Below the pieces are notes generated by a model, which was given only the letters and a program-made list of their open reading frames with translations, did not search any database and was not told the origin of the DNA. A stretch of DNA of 64,000 nt from Albifimbria verrucaria. Taxonomy: Eukaryota > Ascomycota > Sordariomycetes > Hypocreales > Stachybotryaceae. This document shows positions 1 through 12,337 of this stretch, in pieces. Made by a program: the position numbers and the translations under genes. The first letter of the stretch is position 1. Each line of letters begins with the position of its first letter. The DNA lies in the NCBI GenBank assembly GCA_020081605.1, contig JAHREC010000009.1:744001-808000 (forward strand). The letters are read 5' to 3'.

Positions 1-3000
1 CGCGAAGCGGGCCGGCTTATCAGCGAGCCAGGTTCGATGTTGTTGGGTGTTGTGGGAGACGTTGGTCTAGTCCGGTCAGGCACAGCATGGTTGGTTCATC
101 AAAACGGTGAGGGTGACGGAGAGGAAGAGGTCAGTTCTGAAAGACAAAGAAGAAACCGAGGTTGAGTTCACCTCACAATGACAATGACGTACAGTGTGCG
201 CTGGAGCTCTAGGTACCTGAACGACGCCCGCTGCTGCCCCTCCATGCCTCCGCTGCAGCCTACAGGGGCTCCAGGCCCGCCGCCGCTGCCCACGACGCAC
301 TGTGCTCCCTGGACGGCGCTGACCAACTGCCTTGTTGCACCACTGACGGGGTGCCTCATTGGCTCGCAGCCGCTTCCAGCTCCCAGGGTTCCCAGGGCTC
401 CTAGGGTTCCCTTGCTTCTCTTGGGTACACTGGTAGCCGCCGTGTCAGCCCTGCGCCTACCGTGCATGTACCTGGACGCACGCACCGTGCCGCCTCTGCA
501 CTGTACCGGGCTGTGCGGGCATGTGGGAGCCAAAGTCCGATACCCGATCCTTGCTCTCCACTTCACATACATCCCTCCATCCACTCATCCATCCCATCAC
601 CATCACCACGATGCATTGCGGCACGGCACTTCTTCGTCGTCCGCCCGCCTTTCTCTCCTCTTGGCGCCGTTTGACTTGTACCCGGTCTAGCCTACGTGGT
701 CTCTCCTGTGTTGCTGTGTTGCAGATCACTCCTCGTCTGCTGCCACGAGCTGCTTTGCCTGAAGCAGCTGCCATCCCATCTCCGTCACGGCCAACAAACA
801 ATGGCTGCCGGCAAAGAGTCTCGACCAACTGGCACTGATTAACTCGCCGTTGCCACGCCGCAGAGCTGCCTTGCTCGGGGCGGTCTTGGAACCGCGGGTC
901 TGCGGTGTGGTCAGCGTAGCCTCGCTCACCCATTCTGCGTCTCGCCCATGGCTAGCAGGGCAAACCGGCCAAGTCTTCTCATCCCACCACAGACCTCTGG
1001 TCTTGTGCGACGCCTGCTTCTCCCGGGGCTCTCAGATTGGCCTCCGTCCCCGACGACACCCCGCTGCGCGTACACATGTCCATCAACGCCGCCGACAGTC
1101 GTTCCGGACGGGCATAATGCGTCGTCTCACCGTTCTGATCTGCTGTAGCATATCATAGTCATCTATCGCCTGCCTTGACAGCGCAGACTGGGCGGCAAGA
1201 AATTCCCGATCAATGCGACGCTGCCTCCACCCGACTACCACCCAACCTTCATCAGGGCCACTCGCCTCGGGATGCGGCGTCTCCCAAAATGCATGCTTAC
1301 CGCACCCAGCAACACCTAGACCCATGCCCATCATGGTAAGGCTGCGTCGTCCACTGATCCCTGCTGCCATTTAAGCGCCATGGCTCGTCTTGTCATACCG
1401 CGTTTTCGCATCTTTTCGCGGCTTCCTCGACGCCTTATCCGAAGCCATTCTCCAGGCCGTCAGCCCCTTGAGCAGTTTGGCGTGCCCTTGCGGCGCACAA
1501 TGGCAAGCCCGTCCAAGGTGCTGCACGTGGCAGCGCAGGCCCAAGCTCCCATTCATGCTTAAATGGCTGCCAAGACTTTGGTCGATCTGTGGGTGGGTGC
1601 GCCTCGTCCCATCTCGTGTCGAGCCAACAGTGCGCCACCCCGGTCCTCCGCATCAATCACGTCCTGTGGCTGCATTGCTTTTGGCAGATTGTGGCCAATT
1701 TTACCTGCCGACCGCCTGTGGCTCTCTCTCTCTCACCCTCTCTCTCTCTCGCCGCCAGCATAGCTCGTACCACTGCGCATACATACATATTGATTAGTGC
1801 ACGGCTCAACTTCGAGGCGAGCCGGGGCGCACGTAAACCTGGACTGCTGACAGCCAATCCGCTTCCATTGTGACCACTCATATCTCAACAAGCCCTTGCC
1901 GTCTGCTCCCGCTCAGGGACTTTGGTTTTCTTGTCCATCCTCCAAAGATATACAGTGTGGGCCTAATTACCTCGTATTGTTTGCCCCCGTGTGAAGAGAA
2001 TTGCTAGGCAGACGCAACCTTTTGTGACAGTTGCCTGATACCCATGCCTCGTCCACCTCGGTGGCTTATCGTAGCGCTGGGCAGATGACGCAGCAGCACC
2101 CTGCATGAACCATTATTAAAAAGCCTACCAAGTCTCCGAGCTCCGATTCCAACCCCTGGCCGATTACTGATATCTTAATCAGGTGGCCCAGTCTCAGCGG
2201 CGTCTGGAGAGCCCAAAGCCAGCCACAACACCATTTCCTCCGCCGTGCCGTATCTACTAGACCATGATGCCGCTTGTCTGCCTCAATAACACCCGCCAAG
2301 AGCGGATCTTGTTCCGCCCATAAAGTCTCAGCGCAGGCTTTTCTGAAGGCTCTCGTTGGTGATCTGCGTTCAGCAGCCGCCGAGGTGGATATATCCGCTT
2401 TTCAGCTCCCCGTGGCTGCCTTTGCAGCTGGATGGCGTGAAAGGGTCAAGTGACAACTACTTTGAGCACGAGATTCACCGTGTAGAATTTTCAGCTCGGT
2501 AGCATCACCGGTGCAATTGCAAAAGTACTGTGGTGTTTCAGAACGTGTACTGGATGTGAACGTTCACCTCCACGTCCAGTCCATCTTGATGTATGTATGG
2601 GCGGTGACGACGATCACTATTGTCTGCAGCTGCCGACGGAAACAGCCGGTCCCGCCGAAACAGGTTTGGGAGCTGATAATGTGGGTTAAATTGTGGCAGT
2701 TACTGAAAATTGTATTCACGCCCAACTCACCGTTTGCTCCGAGAATCAGAACCTTGAACGGATGGTTCCTCCGGGAGGATGTCCATTGGAGATGTAGGGT
2801 AGGCGTGCCGCGTATCAAACATGTTCCAATTGCAACATTCAGAACCGCTCCGTGAAGCTCCGTTATGTCGCTCCAACAATCAAGACTTGCATTAGTGTTG
2901 CCAGGACAAATTAAACTGTATATTGTCATCAAGGTGTAATTCTACATTCCCTTCCGACGATGCGGTCTTCAGCACCAAAAACGCCGACGCTATGCTTACA

Positions 3001-3032
3001 ACACGAAAACTCCGCTTTGCGCAGGCCTGAAA
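1..3032. other. Intergenic stretch, no gene supported
   Basis: I see no convincing gene here. Open frames on both strands are short, low in complexity and unlike any family I know. The first 1.8 kb is C/T-rich on the plus strand, with runs of CCATC/CATC and CTCT, as is common in long fungal promoters or 5' leaders. It could be the upstream region of a gene beyond the left edge, or the downstream flank of the ELYS-like gene that ends at 3033. No tRNA or rRNA was recognised. Confidence 0.5.
1722..1750. repeat. CT-rich microsatellite
   Basis: An almost pure CT dinucleotide run interrupted once by ACC. It lies in the gene-free left flank. Pyrimidine tracts like this are common in fungal promoters, and no function can be read from it. 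Confidence 0.8.
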
Positions 3033-4063
3033 TCAACCGATCTGGCCGTCAATGCCACCCTTGATGCCCTGAAGCACCGCGGCCCACTGTCCACCGACTC
3101 TTTGCTTCGTAGCTTCACCAAATTGGTCTGATGCGATCTTGCGAATCAACAGCAGGTCCTTGGCCTTCTTCAAGTTTTGGCCATCTCCGTTAGAAAGGTA
3201 GTCGACGAACCAGCTCTCCTCGGTCGCATCGAATGGCGAGAAGGCAAGCTCACTCATGCGATCGGGAGCTTCATCGGTATTTTTATTGCTCAGCACTGCT
3301 CCGATCAAACGCTGGAAGAGAACCTCTCGGGTGTGCTCAGGACGAGTGCGAGAGAACAGGAGCGCTTCCGAAACGCTCGTGTGGGCCATGGCGTCGAAGA
3401 GGCTCTCGAGAGCTGCTGACGTCTTGAGAATGGGCTGCACAGAGTTGTAGTAGGCGAGCGCCAAGCTGTAGTCGTTGGCAGACGCATGGCGCACTAGTGT
3501 TATGATGATGTCGTCGGCAAAGTCAGGAATTAGCGAAGGGTACGCAATATACTCGAGAGCTTTCTGCGACACAGTTAGATGGCAAGTTTAGGATTACATC
3601 AACAATAGGCGGGTACTGACGGAAAATTCGTGGCGGTCCATGCACCACAAGCCCCTCATGAAGATCTGGTAGTTCAGAGGCACCCCGGACGCAGACGCAA
3701 ACGATTCAGAAGGAGTCGAGCGGTCGTTGGCAGGCGGGAAGTCTAGCAGGATGTAGTAGAAGAGCGACAGCTTGTGGTGCGTAGACATGTTGGCTTCGCA
3801 TATTTGCTGGTGTAGCTGTCGCAGAGCCGCGTCTGTCTTGGGAGGGTAGGCTTTGTCTGTAGCAACCGAGTTAGAACAAGAGGAGGAGAAAAGCATCAAG
3901 GAAACTCACTCTTAGAAATGCCCAGGGCGGTCAAGACGCGGTCGATGAAGAGGACGCCATCGGATGTCTTGCGCAAGCTCTCGATCTCGTGAACAAGCTT
4001 GCGATCGTAGGGCGCTTGCAGCGTCGCAGGGAAGACGCTGTGAAAATCTCCAATGTCGAACAT
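3033..4063 (-). CDS. ELYS-like nuclear pore assembly protein
   Basis: Likely a small fungal ELYS-type protein, a family linked to the nuclear pore Y-complex. Three exons join cleanly: 4063-3910, 3856-3621 and 3563-3033, giving 306 residues, close to the roughly 300 of fission yeast Ely5. Both introns have good ends (GTGAGT and GTCAGT donors, CAG acceptors) and the reading needs no frame correction. The start was chosen at MFDIGDF because the protein begins with a typical family N-terminus there and upstream codons are unlike protein. The body is alpha-helical in character, with LFYYILLDFP in the middle and repeated short helices such as FSRTRPEHTREVLFQRLIGA. It ends in a Gly/Gln-rich tail. 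It is divergent with SMC4 across a 576-bp gap. The family assignment rests on remembered resemblance. Confidence 0.75.
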
Positions 4064-4639
4064 GATGGTGTAAGATTGATTGTCGGACAAGAAGCAGAGG
4101 TGCCTTCTTGGGACAGCTGGGACCTGGTGGTGATTAACAGGAAGCTCCAAATAATTTTGGTCCGTCTCTCCAATAGGTAAGGCTGCTCATGGTATCGCGA
4201 GGTCACGTGCAGCTCCCAGCTTCAGCTTGTGCTGCTTTGGGCGCTTTGGGTGCTTTTGGTGCCTGTACAGACAGAGTACGGAGTGCTGCCACTCACTGTG
4301 TACGTACCGGTACGTACCGACTTTGACCTGCTTTGTGCCTGGACCCCACCGTCCAGCGCATACAGAGTACAGGAGCAAAAGGTACGTACCCAGCCCAGCA
4401 GCTTTTTAGGGGTTGACGCACTTTGTTTACAAAAGCAATGCACGTTTTGGGACATTTCCAAACAAACGCGGGCGCAACCACTTTAAGCCCACCGCCTTCA
4501 TTTGGCATTTCGCGATCCTGGTGTTTACGTTTACTCCTCTTTGCCTCACGGTTTCTTTGCGCACAGCAACGCATTTCCCATTTTTACTTCTTCACTTTTT
4601 CTCTCTTTGTGAAGCCCGCCTTGGGAGACACCCGGCGCA
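4064..4639. promoter_or_regulatory. Divergent promoter between ELYS-like gene and SMC4
   Basis: A 576-bp gap between two divergent start codons, so it must hold both promoters and leaders. The perfect 10-bp palindrome GGTACGTACC occurs at 4309-4318 and again at 4381-4390, and the first copy lies inside a TACGTACCG direct repeat (4301-4319). A T/C-rich tract just before the SMC4 start (about 4560-4615) looks like a fungal core promoter. Which protein binds the palindrome is unknown. Confidence 0.45.
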
Positions 4640-7600
4640 ATGTCAGCGTCTTCCCCACCCGCCCGTCTCGACGCGCGGCGACAAGGCGGAACGCTGTGAT
4701 TGATTCTGACGACGAGGACGAAATCTCCAATAACACCAGCAGACTACGCAACGACGACGAAGAGGATTTCACGCCCCAGCCTGCAAAGAGCCCGAAGCGC
4801 CAGACCAGGTCTACCAGGAGGTCGACGACCGCCACGCCGACGCCGCCAGCTGCTGCTCCCGTAGCCGCTACTCGTGGACGCGGACGACCAAAGAAGAGCA
4901 TCGCTCCGATCGAGCCCAGTGAGGTGCTGGAAGCAGACCAAACCAGCCAGATTGAGCCAGAAGCTCCTGTGAAGAAGGCGTCGCCGCGGAAGCGCAGGAG
5001 TGCGGTTCCTCGTTCCTCCATTTCAGAGGCGCCGGAGCTGGCACCCCCACTCCCAAAACTCCCATCTCGCCGGAGACGTCTCAGATCCAGGCGTCTCCTC
5101 TGGCAGATATCACTGCGACCAGTGTGAATACCAGCAATGGCGACGAGACACAGGCCACCATCAAACCTATCAAGCCCATGGATACCATCCTGGAACGGCC
5201 CATGGACATTATGCTCAAGACTCGCACCATGCCAACCCCCGTGGTGGAGGACACCGGACCAAAGCCGCGAATTGTTCTGACCTATCTGATTCTCAACAAC
5301 TTCAAAAGTTACGCCGGCCGCCAAGAAGTCGGCCCTTTCCACGCTTCTTTCTCGTCCGTTGTTGGGCCTAACGGTTCCGGCAAGTCAAATGTCATCGACT
5401 CGTTGCTGTTTGTGTTTGGTTTCCGAGCCAGCAAGATGCGACAGGGCAAGATTTCAGCCCTCATTCACAACTCAGCGCAGTATCCCAACCTCGAATTCTG
5501 CGAGGTAGCGGTTCACTTCCAGGAAGTCATGGATTTGGTAAGGAGGCCGTGTCCTTAAAATACTTGTATGCGATCTGACTGCTAACCTTCGTATAGCCCG
5601 GTGGCGGCCATGAGATTATTCCCAACTCCGATATTGTCATTTCTCGCAAAGCCTTCCGCAACAACTCGAGCAAGTACTACATCAACAACAAAGAATCCAA
5701 CTTCACCACCGTCACCACCCTGCTTCGTGATCGTGGAGTTGATCTGGATCACAAGCGATTCCTTATCCTGCAGGGTGAGGTTGAGTCGATTGCTCAGATG
5801 AAGGCCAAGGCGGGCAACGAGCACGAAGATGGCCTACTTGAATACCTGGAGGACATCATTGGAACATCGAGATACAAGACCCCCATCGAGGAGGCTGCTA
5901 CAGAGGTTGAAACTCTTAACGATATTTGCATGGAGAAGAGTGGGCGTGTCCAGCACGTGGAGAAGGAGAAGAACAGCCTCGAAGATAAAAGGACAAGGCT
6001 CTGGCATATGTCCGGGACGAAAATGAGCTTGCCATGAAGCAGTCAGCTCTTTACCAGGTCTTCCTGCATGAATGCCATAACAACCTGGCCGTAACCGAGG
6101 AATCTATCAACCAGATGCAGGCGGAGCTCGATGCCGAACTTGAGAAACACCACGGCAGCGAGCAAATCATCAAGGATCTTGAGAAACAGCACACCAAGGG
6201 CACCAAGGAATTCGAAGCCCAGGAAAAGCACACCCAGGGATTGGTCAAGGAAATGTCCAAGTTTGAACAGGAGCGTGTCAAGTTCGACGAGAAGAGAAAG
6301 TTCCTAGAAGACAAGAGAAAGAAGCTCGAGAAAACCATCGGCAACGCGGAAAAGTCAGCACAAGAGGCTGATGATACCATCCAGGAATGTGCCGAGGACA
6401 TTGAAACCCGGGCCCAGGAAGTTGTGTCACTTGAAGAGAACGTCAAGGAAGAGGAGGCTGAGCTCGCTAGCATTCGCGAGAGCCTCAAGGGCAAGACCCA
6501 GGCCTTTTCCGACCAGATTGCCACCAAGCAAAAATCATTGGAACCTTGGATGGAGAAGATCAACCAGAAACAGTCAGCAATCGCTGTTGCTGAGCATGAG
6601 ATGAACATTCTTCAAGAAAAGGCCAATGCTGGTGCCGTTGCGCTCCAGGAGCTCGAGGCAAAGATCACGACTATTGAAGAAGGCAAAGTTGCCAAGCGCA
6701 AAGAACTCAAGGCTTGTGAGGCTGAGAGGGCTGAGCTCCTAGAAGAGTCGGAGAAGATGAAGTCTGAGCTCCAGGTGCTTGCTGAGCAAGAGCCCAAGAT
6801 CAAGAACAAGATCTCAAACGCTCGACAAAAGGCCGACGAGGCTCGCTCAAGCTTGGCCAACACGCAAACGCGAGGCAATGTCCTGGCTGCGTTGCTGCGC
6901 ATGAAGGAGTCTGGTCGTATTGATGGCTTCCATGGCCGTCTTGGTAACCTTGGAACTATCGATCAGAAGTACGACATTGCAGTTTCCACTGCGTGTGGCG
7001 CTCTCGACAATTTTGTCACTGATACGGTGGAGGCGGGTCAGCAGTGCATCGAGTATCTGCGCAAGAACAACCTCGGACGTGCCAACTTCATCTGCTTGGA
7101 CAAACTCCGTGCTCGAGACCTGGGACCGATTCAGACCCCGAGAACGCCCCCGACTCTTTGATCTCGTCAACGCAAAGGAAGACAAGTTCCGACCAGCATT
7201 CTACCATGCCATGCAGGATACACTTGTAGCCACAGATCTCGCACAGGCAAACCGCATTGCCTATGGCGCTAAGAGATGGCGTGTCGTCACCCTCGACGGT
7301 GCCCTTATCGACAAGTCTGGTACCATGTCCGGCGGTGGCACAACTGTGAAGAGGGGCTCATGTCGTCAAAGCTTGTTGCTGAAACGAGCCAGGAACAGGT
7401 CGCTAAGCTAGAAGGCGACCGAGACAGCTGGGAAGCCAAGCTGCAAGAACTCTACGAGTACCAGGGTGAATGCGAGACCCGCCTTACGGAGCTCAACCAG
7501 CTCATTCCTCAGCTTGAGACCAAGATGCAGAAGCTCGGTTTGGAGGTTGAGAGCGCATCCCGAAACCTCGTTGATGTTCACCGACGTATCAAGGAAGTCA

Positions 7601-9204
7601 ATGCAGAGAACCAGCCTTCAGCCTCTGAAAGCAGCCGCATTGCTGCACTGCAAAAAGAAGTAGCTAAACTCAACAAGGAGGTTGAGAAGATCCGTGGCGA
7701 GACATCTAGTGTCGAGGAGGAAATCAAAGCCCTCCAAGACAAGATCATGGAGGTCGGCGGAGAGAAGCTGCGAGCTAAGCGTGCCAAGGTCGATGCTCTG
7801 AAGGAGTCGATTGCATCACACAACGAAGAAATCTCAAATGCCGAGGTCCGCAGAGCAAAAGCCGAGAAGCAGAAGGTCAAGCTGGAGAAGGACCACGCCA
7901 AGGCTACCAAGGAGATGGAAGCCGCGTCCCAAGACCTACAGAATCTCGAAAGCGACATCAGCAACCAGGATGAAAAGGCTCAAGAACTTCAAAACTTGGT
8001 TGAGGAAGCCGAGCGAGGATTGGCCGCAAGAAAGAAGGAACTCAAGGCTGTGAAAGCAGAGTTGGACGAGAAGACTACAGAACTCAACGAGACAAGAGCG
8101 GCCGAGATTGAGATGAAGAACAAGCTCGAGGAGAACCAAAAGACCCTGGTGGAGAACCAGAGACGACTTCGTCACTGGGAAGATAAACTCTCCAAGCTTG
8201 TGCTGCAGAATCTCGATGAACTTGTCGGTGGCGGCGCAGCCTCACAACCTGTTAAGGCCGAGGAGACCGAGGACCAGCCAGTGAACGATGACGACGTTGA
8301 TATGACTGATGCCCCGTCGAGGATGTCGATATGTCAGAGGCTCCTGCTGAGGAGGACAATGGCGACCAGACAGTTCTGAGGGCTGGCCAGCCTAAGGAGT
8401 TCCTGAGGTATACGCCTGACGAACTCGCCGACATGAACAAGGAGAAGCTCAAGGGTGAAATTGCTGCGTTGGAGGAGAAGACCCAAAACGTCAACGTGGA
8501 CCTTGGCGTCCTAGCTGAGTACCGCCGTCGCGTAGAAGAGCACGCTGCCAGATCATCAGACCTGCAAACAGCAATCACCCAGCGTGACGCAGCCAAGAAG
8601 CGGTGCGACGACCTACGTAGACTACGACTGGAGGGCTTCATGGAAGGTTTCAGCGCAATCTCGCTCCGGCTTAAGGAGATGTATCAGATGATCACCATGG
8701 GTGGCAATGCCGAGCTGGAGCTCGTCGACAGCCTGGACCCTTTTAGCGAGGGTATCTTGTTCAGTGTGATGCCGCCGAAGAAGAGCTGGAAGAATATCAG
8801 CAACTTGTCAGGTGGTGAGAAGACGCTGAGTAGTTTGGCCTTGGTGTTTGCGCTACATCATTATAAGCCAACACCGTTGTACGTCATGGATGAGATTGAT
8901 GCTGCGCTGGACTTCAGAAACGTGAGTAATAACCATTTTGCCCCAAATACCGCTCTTACTAACTGCTTCCTCATAGGTCTCGATCGTTGCCAACTACATC
9001 AAGGAGCGTACCAAGAACGCCCAGTTCATCGTCATCTCGCTACGAAACAACATGTTTGAGCTTGCGGCCCGCCTGGTGGGCGTGTACAAGGTCAACCATA
9101 TGACCAAGAGTGTCACGATCGAGAACAAGGACTACATCGTGAGACAAGGACAACAGCAGAGGCCGGCTAGTGGTGGCAACCAGACGACACTGGCGCTGAG
9201 ATGA
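4640..9204 (+). CDS. SMC4: Condensin subunit SMC4 (frame-broken by base losses)
   Basis: SMC ATPase of the condensin complex, which pairs with SMC2 to compact mitotic chromosomes. An acidic and basic low-complexity N-terminus leads to the Walker A motif GPNGSGKS (5363-5386). A long coiled coil follows, then a hinge containing GRLGNLGTID (about 6876-7100), a second coiled coil, the signature LSGGEKT (about 8802-8825), Walker B LYVMDEIDAAL and the C-terminal head. Introns are 5538-5596 and 8922-8976. With those removed, the reading needs seven one-base additions, near 4652, 5043, 5990, 7137, 7153, 7357 and 8314, all in short G or C runs. It then gives about 1,485 residues, the usual fungal length. 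The ATG at 4640 fits a short Ser/Pro/Arg-rich N-terminus typical of the family. Because SMC4 is essential in fungi, the breaks are best read as sequence errors. Confidence 0.96.
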
Positions 9205-10210
9205 GGAGCTATGGGATCTGGGCAAAGGATGTGCTTGAATCTTCTATTTGCATGATATGGCGATGGGTTCGGGGTTCTGGGGTATGATGATAATGAGGAT
9301 ACATGGGTGTGGATTGGACATTGTATATGATAATTTGAACGAGATGAGGACTTACGACTGTGTCCTGTGAATATGGAAAATGGTCAAACATACATACGAG
9401 GCTCGCCCACGTGCATGAAGACCCATCGCACCCAGATTGCACCGTTGAAATCTCTACATGGCAAAGTTATTTACCTAACCACCGAATAGACCAACGTCTC
9501 GGCTCGTATATGCGGAACCGACAGCACCGCCATTACCGATGGCGGATGGTTGTGTTATACCTTGCCTGCATCAATCAGAATGCATGTCTCGAACCTGGCA
9601 GTCTGGAGTTACACTGCTATTGAATGCGTCCCTTGTTTCCTGTAGGTGGCGGGCTCGTCTTCGCCTGTTAAGCTACACATGCGATACCATTGTTTCGCGC
9701 TTGGAAACGGAAGACCATGCCGGCCCAGGACTGCGGATATTGGGTTTGCGTGTCACCGAGTCGTTTAATTGTTATTGCACCATTACGATCCAGGCCAAGT
9801 TGTCAATGCCAAGAGCACGGTAGCGGTTGTCAGCACAAGTTGTGCATACAGGAGCCTGATGAAACGAGACGGATATCCTGAAAGTGTCTTGGAACAGGGC
9901 TATCATATCTTACAGATGCCTGTACTGGCCGTTGTGGCCATGTCGCTCAGAGAGATGGCGAGTATCTCGGGACGAATATTATTGAACACAGGGAAATCAG
10001 CACGACCTGAACATGATGGAACAAAGCACGGAGATTTTGATGCGAGTAGCGAAGAATATGGGCATGGCGAAATATATATATGTGCTCAGAAACACTCAAA
10101 CCGAAACGTGTACCTGTTGAATATTCCGGTACTCTCTTCTTCGCTTCAAGTCGGTTCAGTTCAGGTCCAATTGCTAAGCAACCCAATTCTACGACTTTTA
10201 TCGCGTAATA
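9205..10210. other. Intergenic, no gene seen
   Basis: About 1 kb between the SMC4 stop and the next plus-strand gene. It should hold the SMC4 3' region and the promoter of the secreted protein gene. Open frames here are short and lack recognisable motifs. Confidence 0.5.
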
Positions 10211-12337
10211 ATGCGGTTCATACTCTCTCGTTTCTTAGTCCATGTTTTACTCTTCACTACTGCAACACAGGGCGCAAGATCGTGTACTGAGGATGATCTC
10301 TACTCCTCCTTGTCGAAGAATGGCCGGAGATTCTGCTCGAGTGTGCTAAATAGCCATTGCCGGACGTTGGCAACGCCTACATATTTTACAACTTATGAAC
10401 CCAAGGAAATTTCTTCACGGGTTAGTTGAAGTTGTAGCAATAGGGTTTCTTTACTAAAAGCTGTGACAGTGTGCTTGTGTATTGACCGATTTCTCGGCGA
10501 GAGAAACATCGACCTTGGACAGTCCTTTGAGCACAGGCGTCAGTAAAACAGAGACAGCTGACCAAGGGGCTACTGTGTCTACTACTTCATTGAGGTCCCG
10601 AGCGGGAAGACCAGGTCGTCCATCTCGATCGTCCGCCAGCCCCGTTGGTACGGGCCCAATCACCGTGACAGGTGGTCCAGCTTCTACACCCTCTGGAACC
10701 GCCACCCAAGGATCATCACTTGGCTGGAATTTCACCGTGACCCGTTCTACAGGGTCTGGGTCAACCGTTAAAACTCGTCTGCCTTCCCAGTCGCAATCAC
10801 GTCCTCAGAGTAACATCACTGTCTCAGCGACTTTAGACAACTCTGTGATCACAACCCCACACCATCTTTCCTCACGCCCACGGATCGGAACTCAACGATA
10901 ATAACTTCTACGAGAAACAGTACAGCGACGGCTACGGCGTTGCCATCTGCCAACTTCACTCAAATATCTCGAACAGCTCATATTGCTGAGGAATCATGCT
11001 ACCACCTCCCCAATGATCCCGATGTTGATGCCACACGGCGGGCGCTTCTTTATAATGCTAAACTCAGAGAGGCCAATGCATCAATCCCTTATCCATATAT
11101 CGAGTCAGTAGACTTTGAAAGTCAAGGCATTGACCCTCTCTACATGACCATGCGCGATCTTGAGGAGGGCACACATACCATCGATATATCCAACAAGAGC
11201 CACCTTGCAATTGTAGATGAGTCTGGTAATGCTATACTTCTTGACGCAAGAGGCATACATTTTTCTACAAACAGCTGTCGGTACGATGTGTCCGTTATGA
11301 TAGGAAACATGTATCAACAACTGGCTGGGATTTCGGGAGAAGAATGCTCTACAGGAGGATTGGAGAAACGGATGGAGGATATTGACTTCAAACAGACCCT
11401 TTACCTTCGAGATCAATGTGACAAACCGGTGTCGAAAGCGTTGAGGAGCTATCCTGAGCTCAGAGTCGGGAAGACAGAGTGTTCTGAATACTCCGTGGAC
11501 GAGTCAACAGGCAGATGGGATTTCGATTGCACATTTCCCGGATCTGAGTCAAGTAACATGAGGTGTCAATGGGCAATCAAGAATGATGTTAGGGATTTCC
11601 TCCTAACAGATCCGTTTGGGGGCGCATGTCCTGATGTGTCTACTGTCATCACCACGCTTGATATGATGGGGTTCTACCTCATGGGCTCAGAGATGATCCG
11701 TGCGGAGCTATATAACCTGGGAATTAATCGACAGCAAAGGAAAGAAGTAGAAGAGACTATACCCAAATATGCGCATTTGTGGGATGTTCTCAAGCAAATC
11801 TTTTCCAAAAGAGTCGTGACTCCCTCAGGGGTGAGAATGGGCTGAGTAGGTATCTCAAGGTCTACGACTTATATCGCGACTTTGAGGACGACATCTGTGA
11901 GGACTTCATACAAGCGAAATTCCTCTCAAGCTGAGCCTTGTTGCTGGTGCTACGCATATCGAAGCTGTCACGACATTGAATTGGGCCCCGAATCTACGCG
12001 GCCATTCAATATTACCATTCAGGACCCTTCCAACATTGCATGTTGCCCGAATGGTAGCATCGCTGTCTTCAAAGAGAATGACGAAGGACAAGAAACATGC
12101 GCATATCCCGAGAATGCGCTGATAAACAATAGCGACTGTGTCTGCGGACAGACAGTCCAAGGTGTCTCTGTGGGGTTTGAGCATACAGAGTGTGAGAATT
12201 TTGTCAGCACATGTAAGTCCAACAAGGACTGCGTGAAGGCCGGATATGCAAGTTTCGTATGTCTTACAGGGAGTTGTTGTGGAGGAGGAGTATGCATCGA
12301 TCCATATCAGTGCTCACAGAACGGAACTCCCTGGTGA
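10211..12337 (+). CDS. Secreted cysteine-rich protein of unknown function
   Basis: I do not recognise the family. The product starts with a clear signal peptide (MRFILSRFLVHVLLFTTATQG) followed by a Cys-bearing segment. A Ser/Thr/Pro-rich linker then spans about 10480-10950, and a middle domain ends near 11825. The C-terminus is cysteine-rich (PCCWCYAY, SCCGGGVC), as in extracellular disulfide-bonded proteins. Intron 1 is 10421-10469, with a TTACTAAAAG branch site and phase 0. A one-base loss near 10855 (run of C) breaks the frame. An in-frame TGA at 11843-11845 is removed either by an 84-nt intron (about 11831-11914, GTGAGA donor) or by further frame shifts, and I cannot decide. The 84-nt option gives about 664 residues. 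The true stop may also differ, since a GTGAGA donor overlaps the last codon. It is probably a cell-surface or apoplastic protein. Confidence 0.6.

Noticed and set aside
178..690. Plus-strand open frame of 170 codons near the left edge
   Set aside because: Composition is Pro/Ser/Leu-rich low complexity from pyrimidine tracts, overlapping frames of similar size exist on both strands, and no domain is visible.
2511..2932. Overlapping open frames on both strands (114 and 122 codons)
   Set aside because: Neither shows a family motif or splice context, and they overlap each other almost completely.
4584..5342. Long antisense open frame opposite the SMC4 N-terminus (252 codons)
   Set aside because: It mirrors the Ser/Pro/Arg-rich low-complexity coding strand, has no recognisable motif, and the plus strand encodes conserved SMC4.
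9769..10290. Plus-strand frame of 173 codons before the secreted protein gene
   Set aside because: It overlaps the secreted protein start in another frame and has no motif or protein-like pattern.
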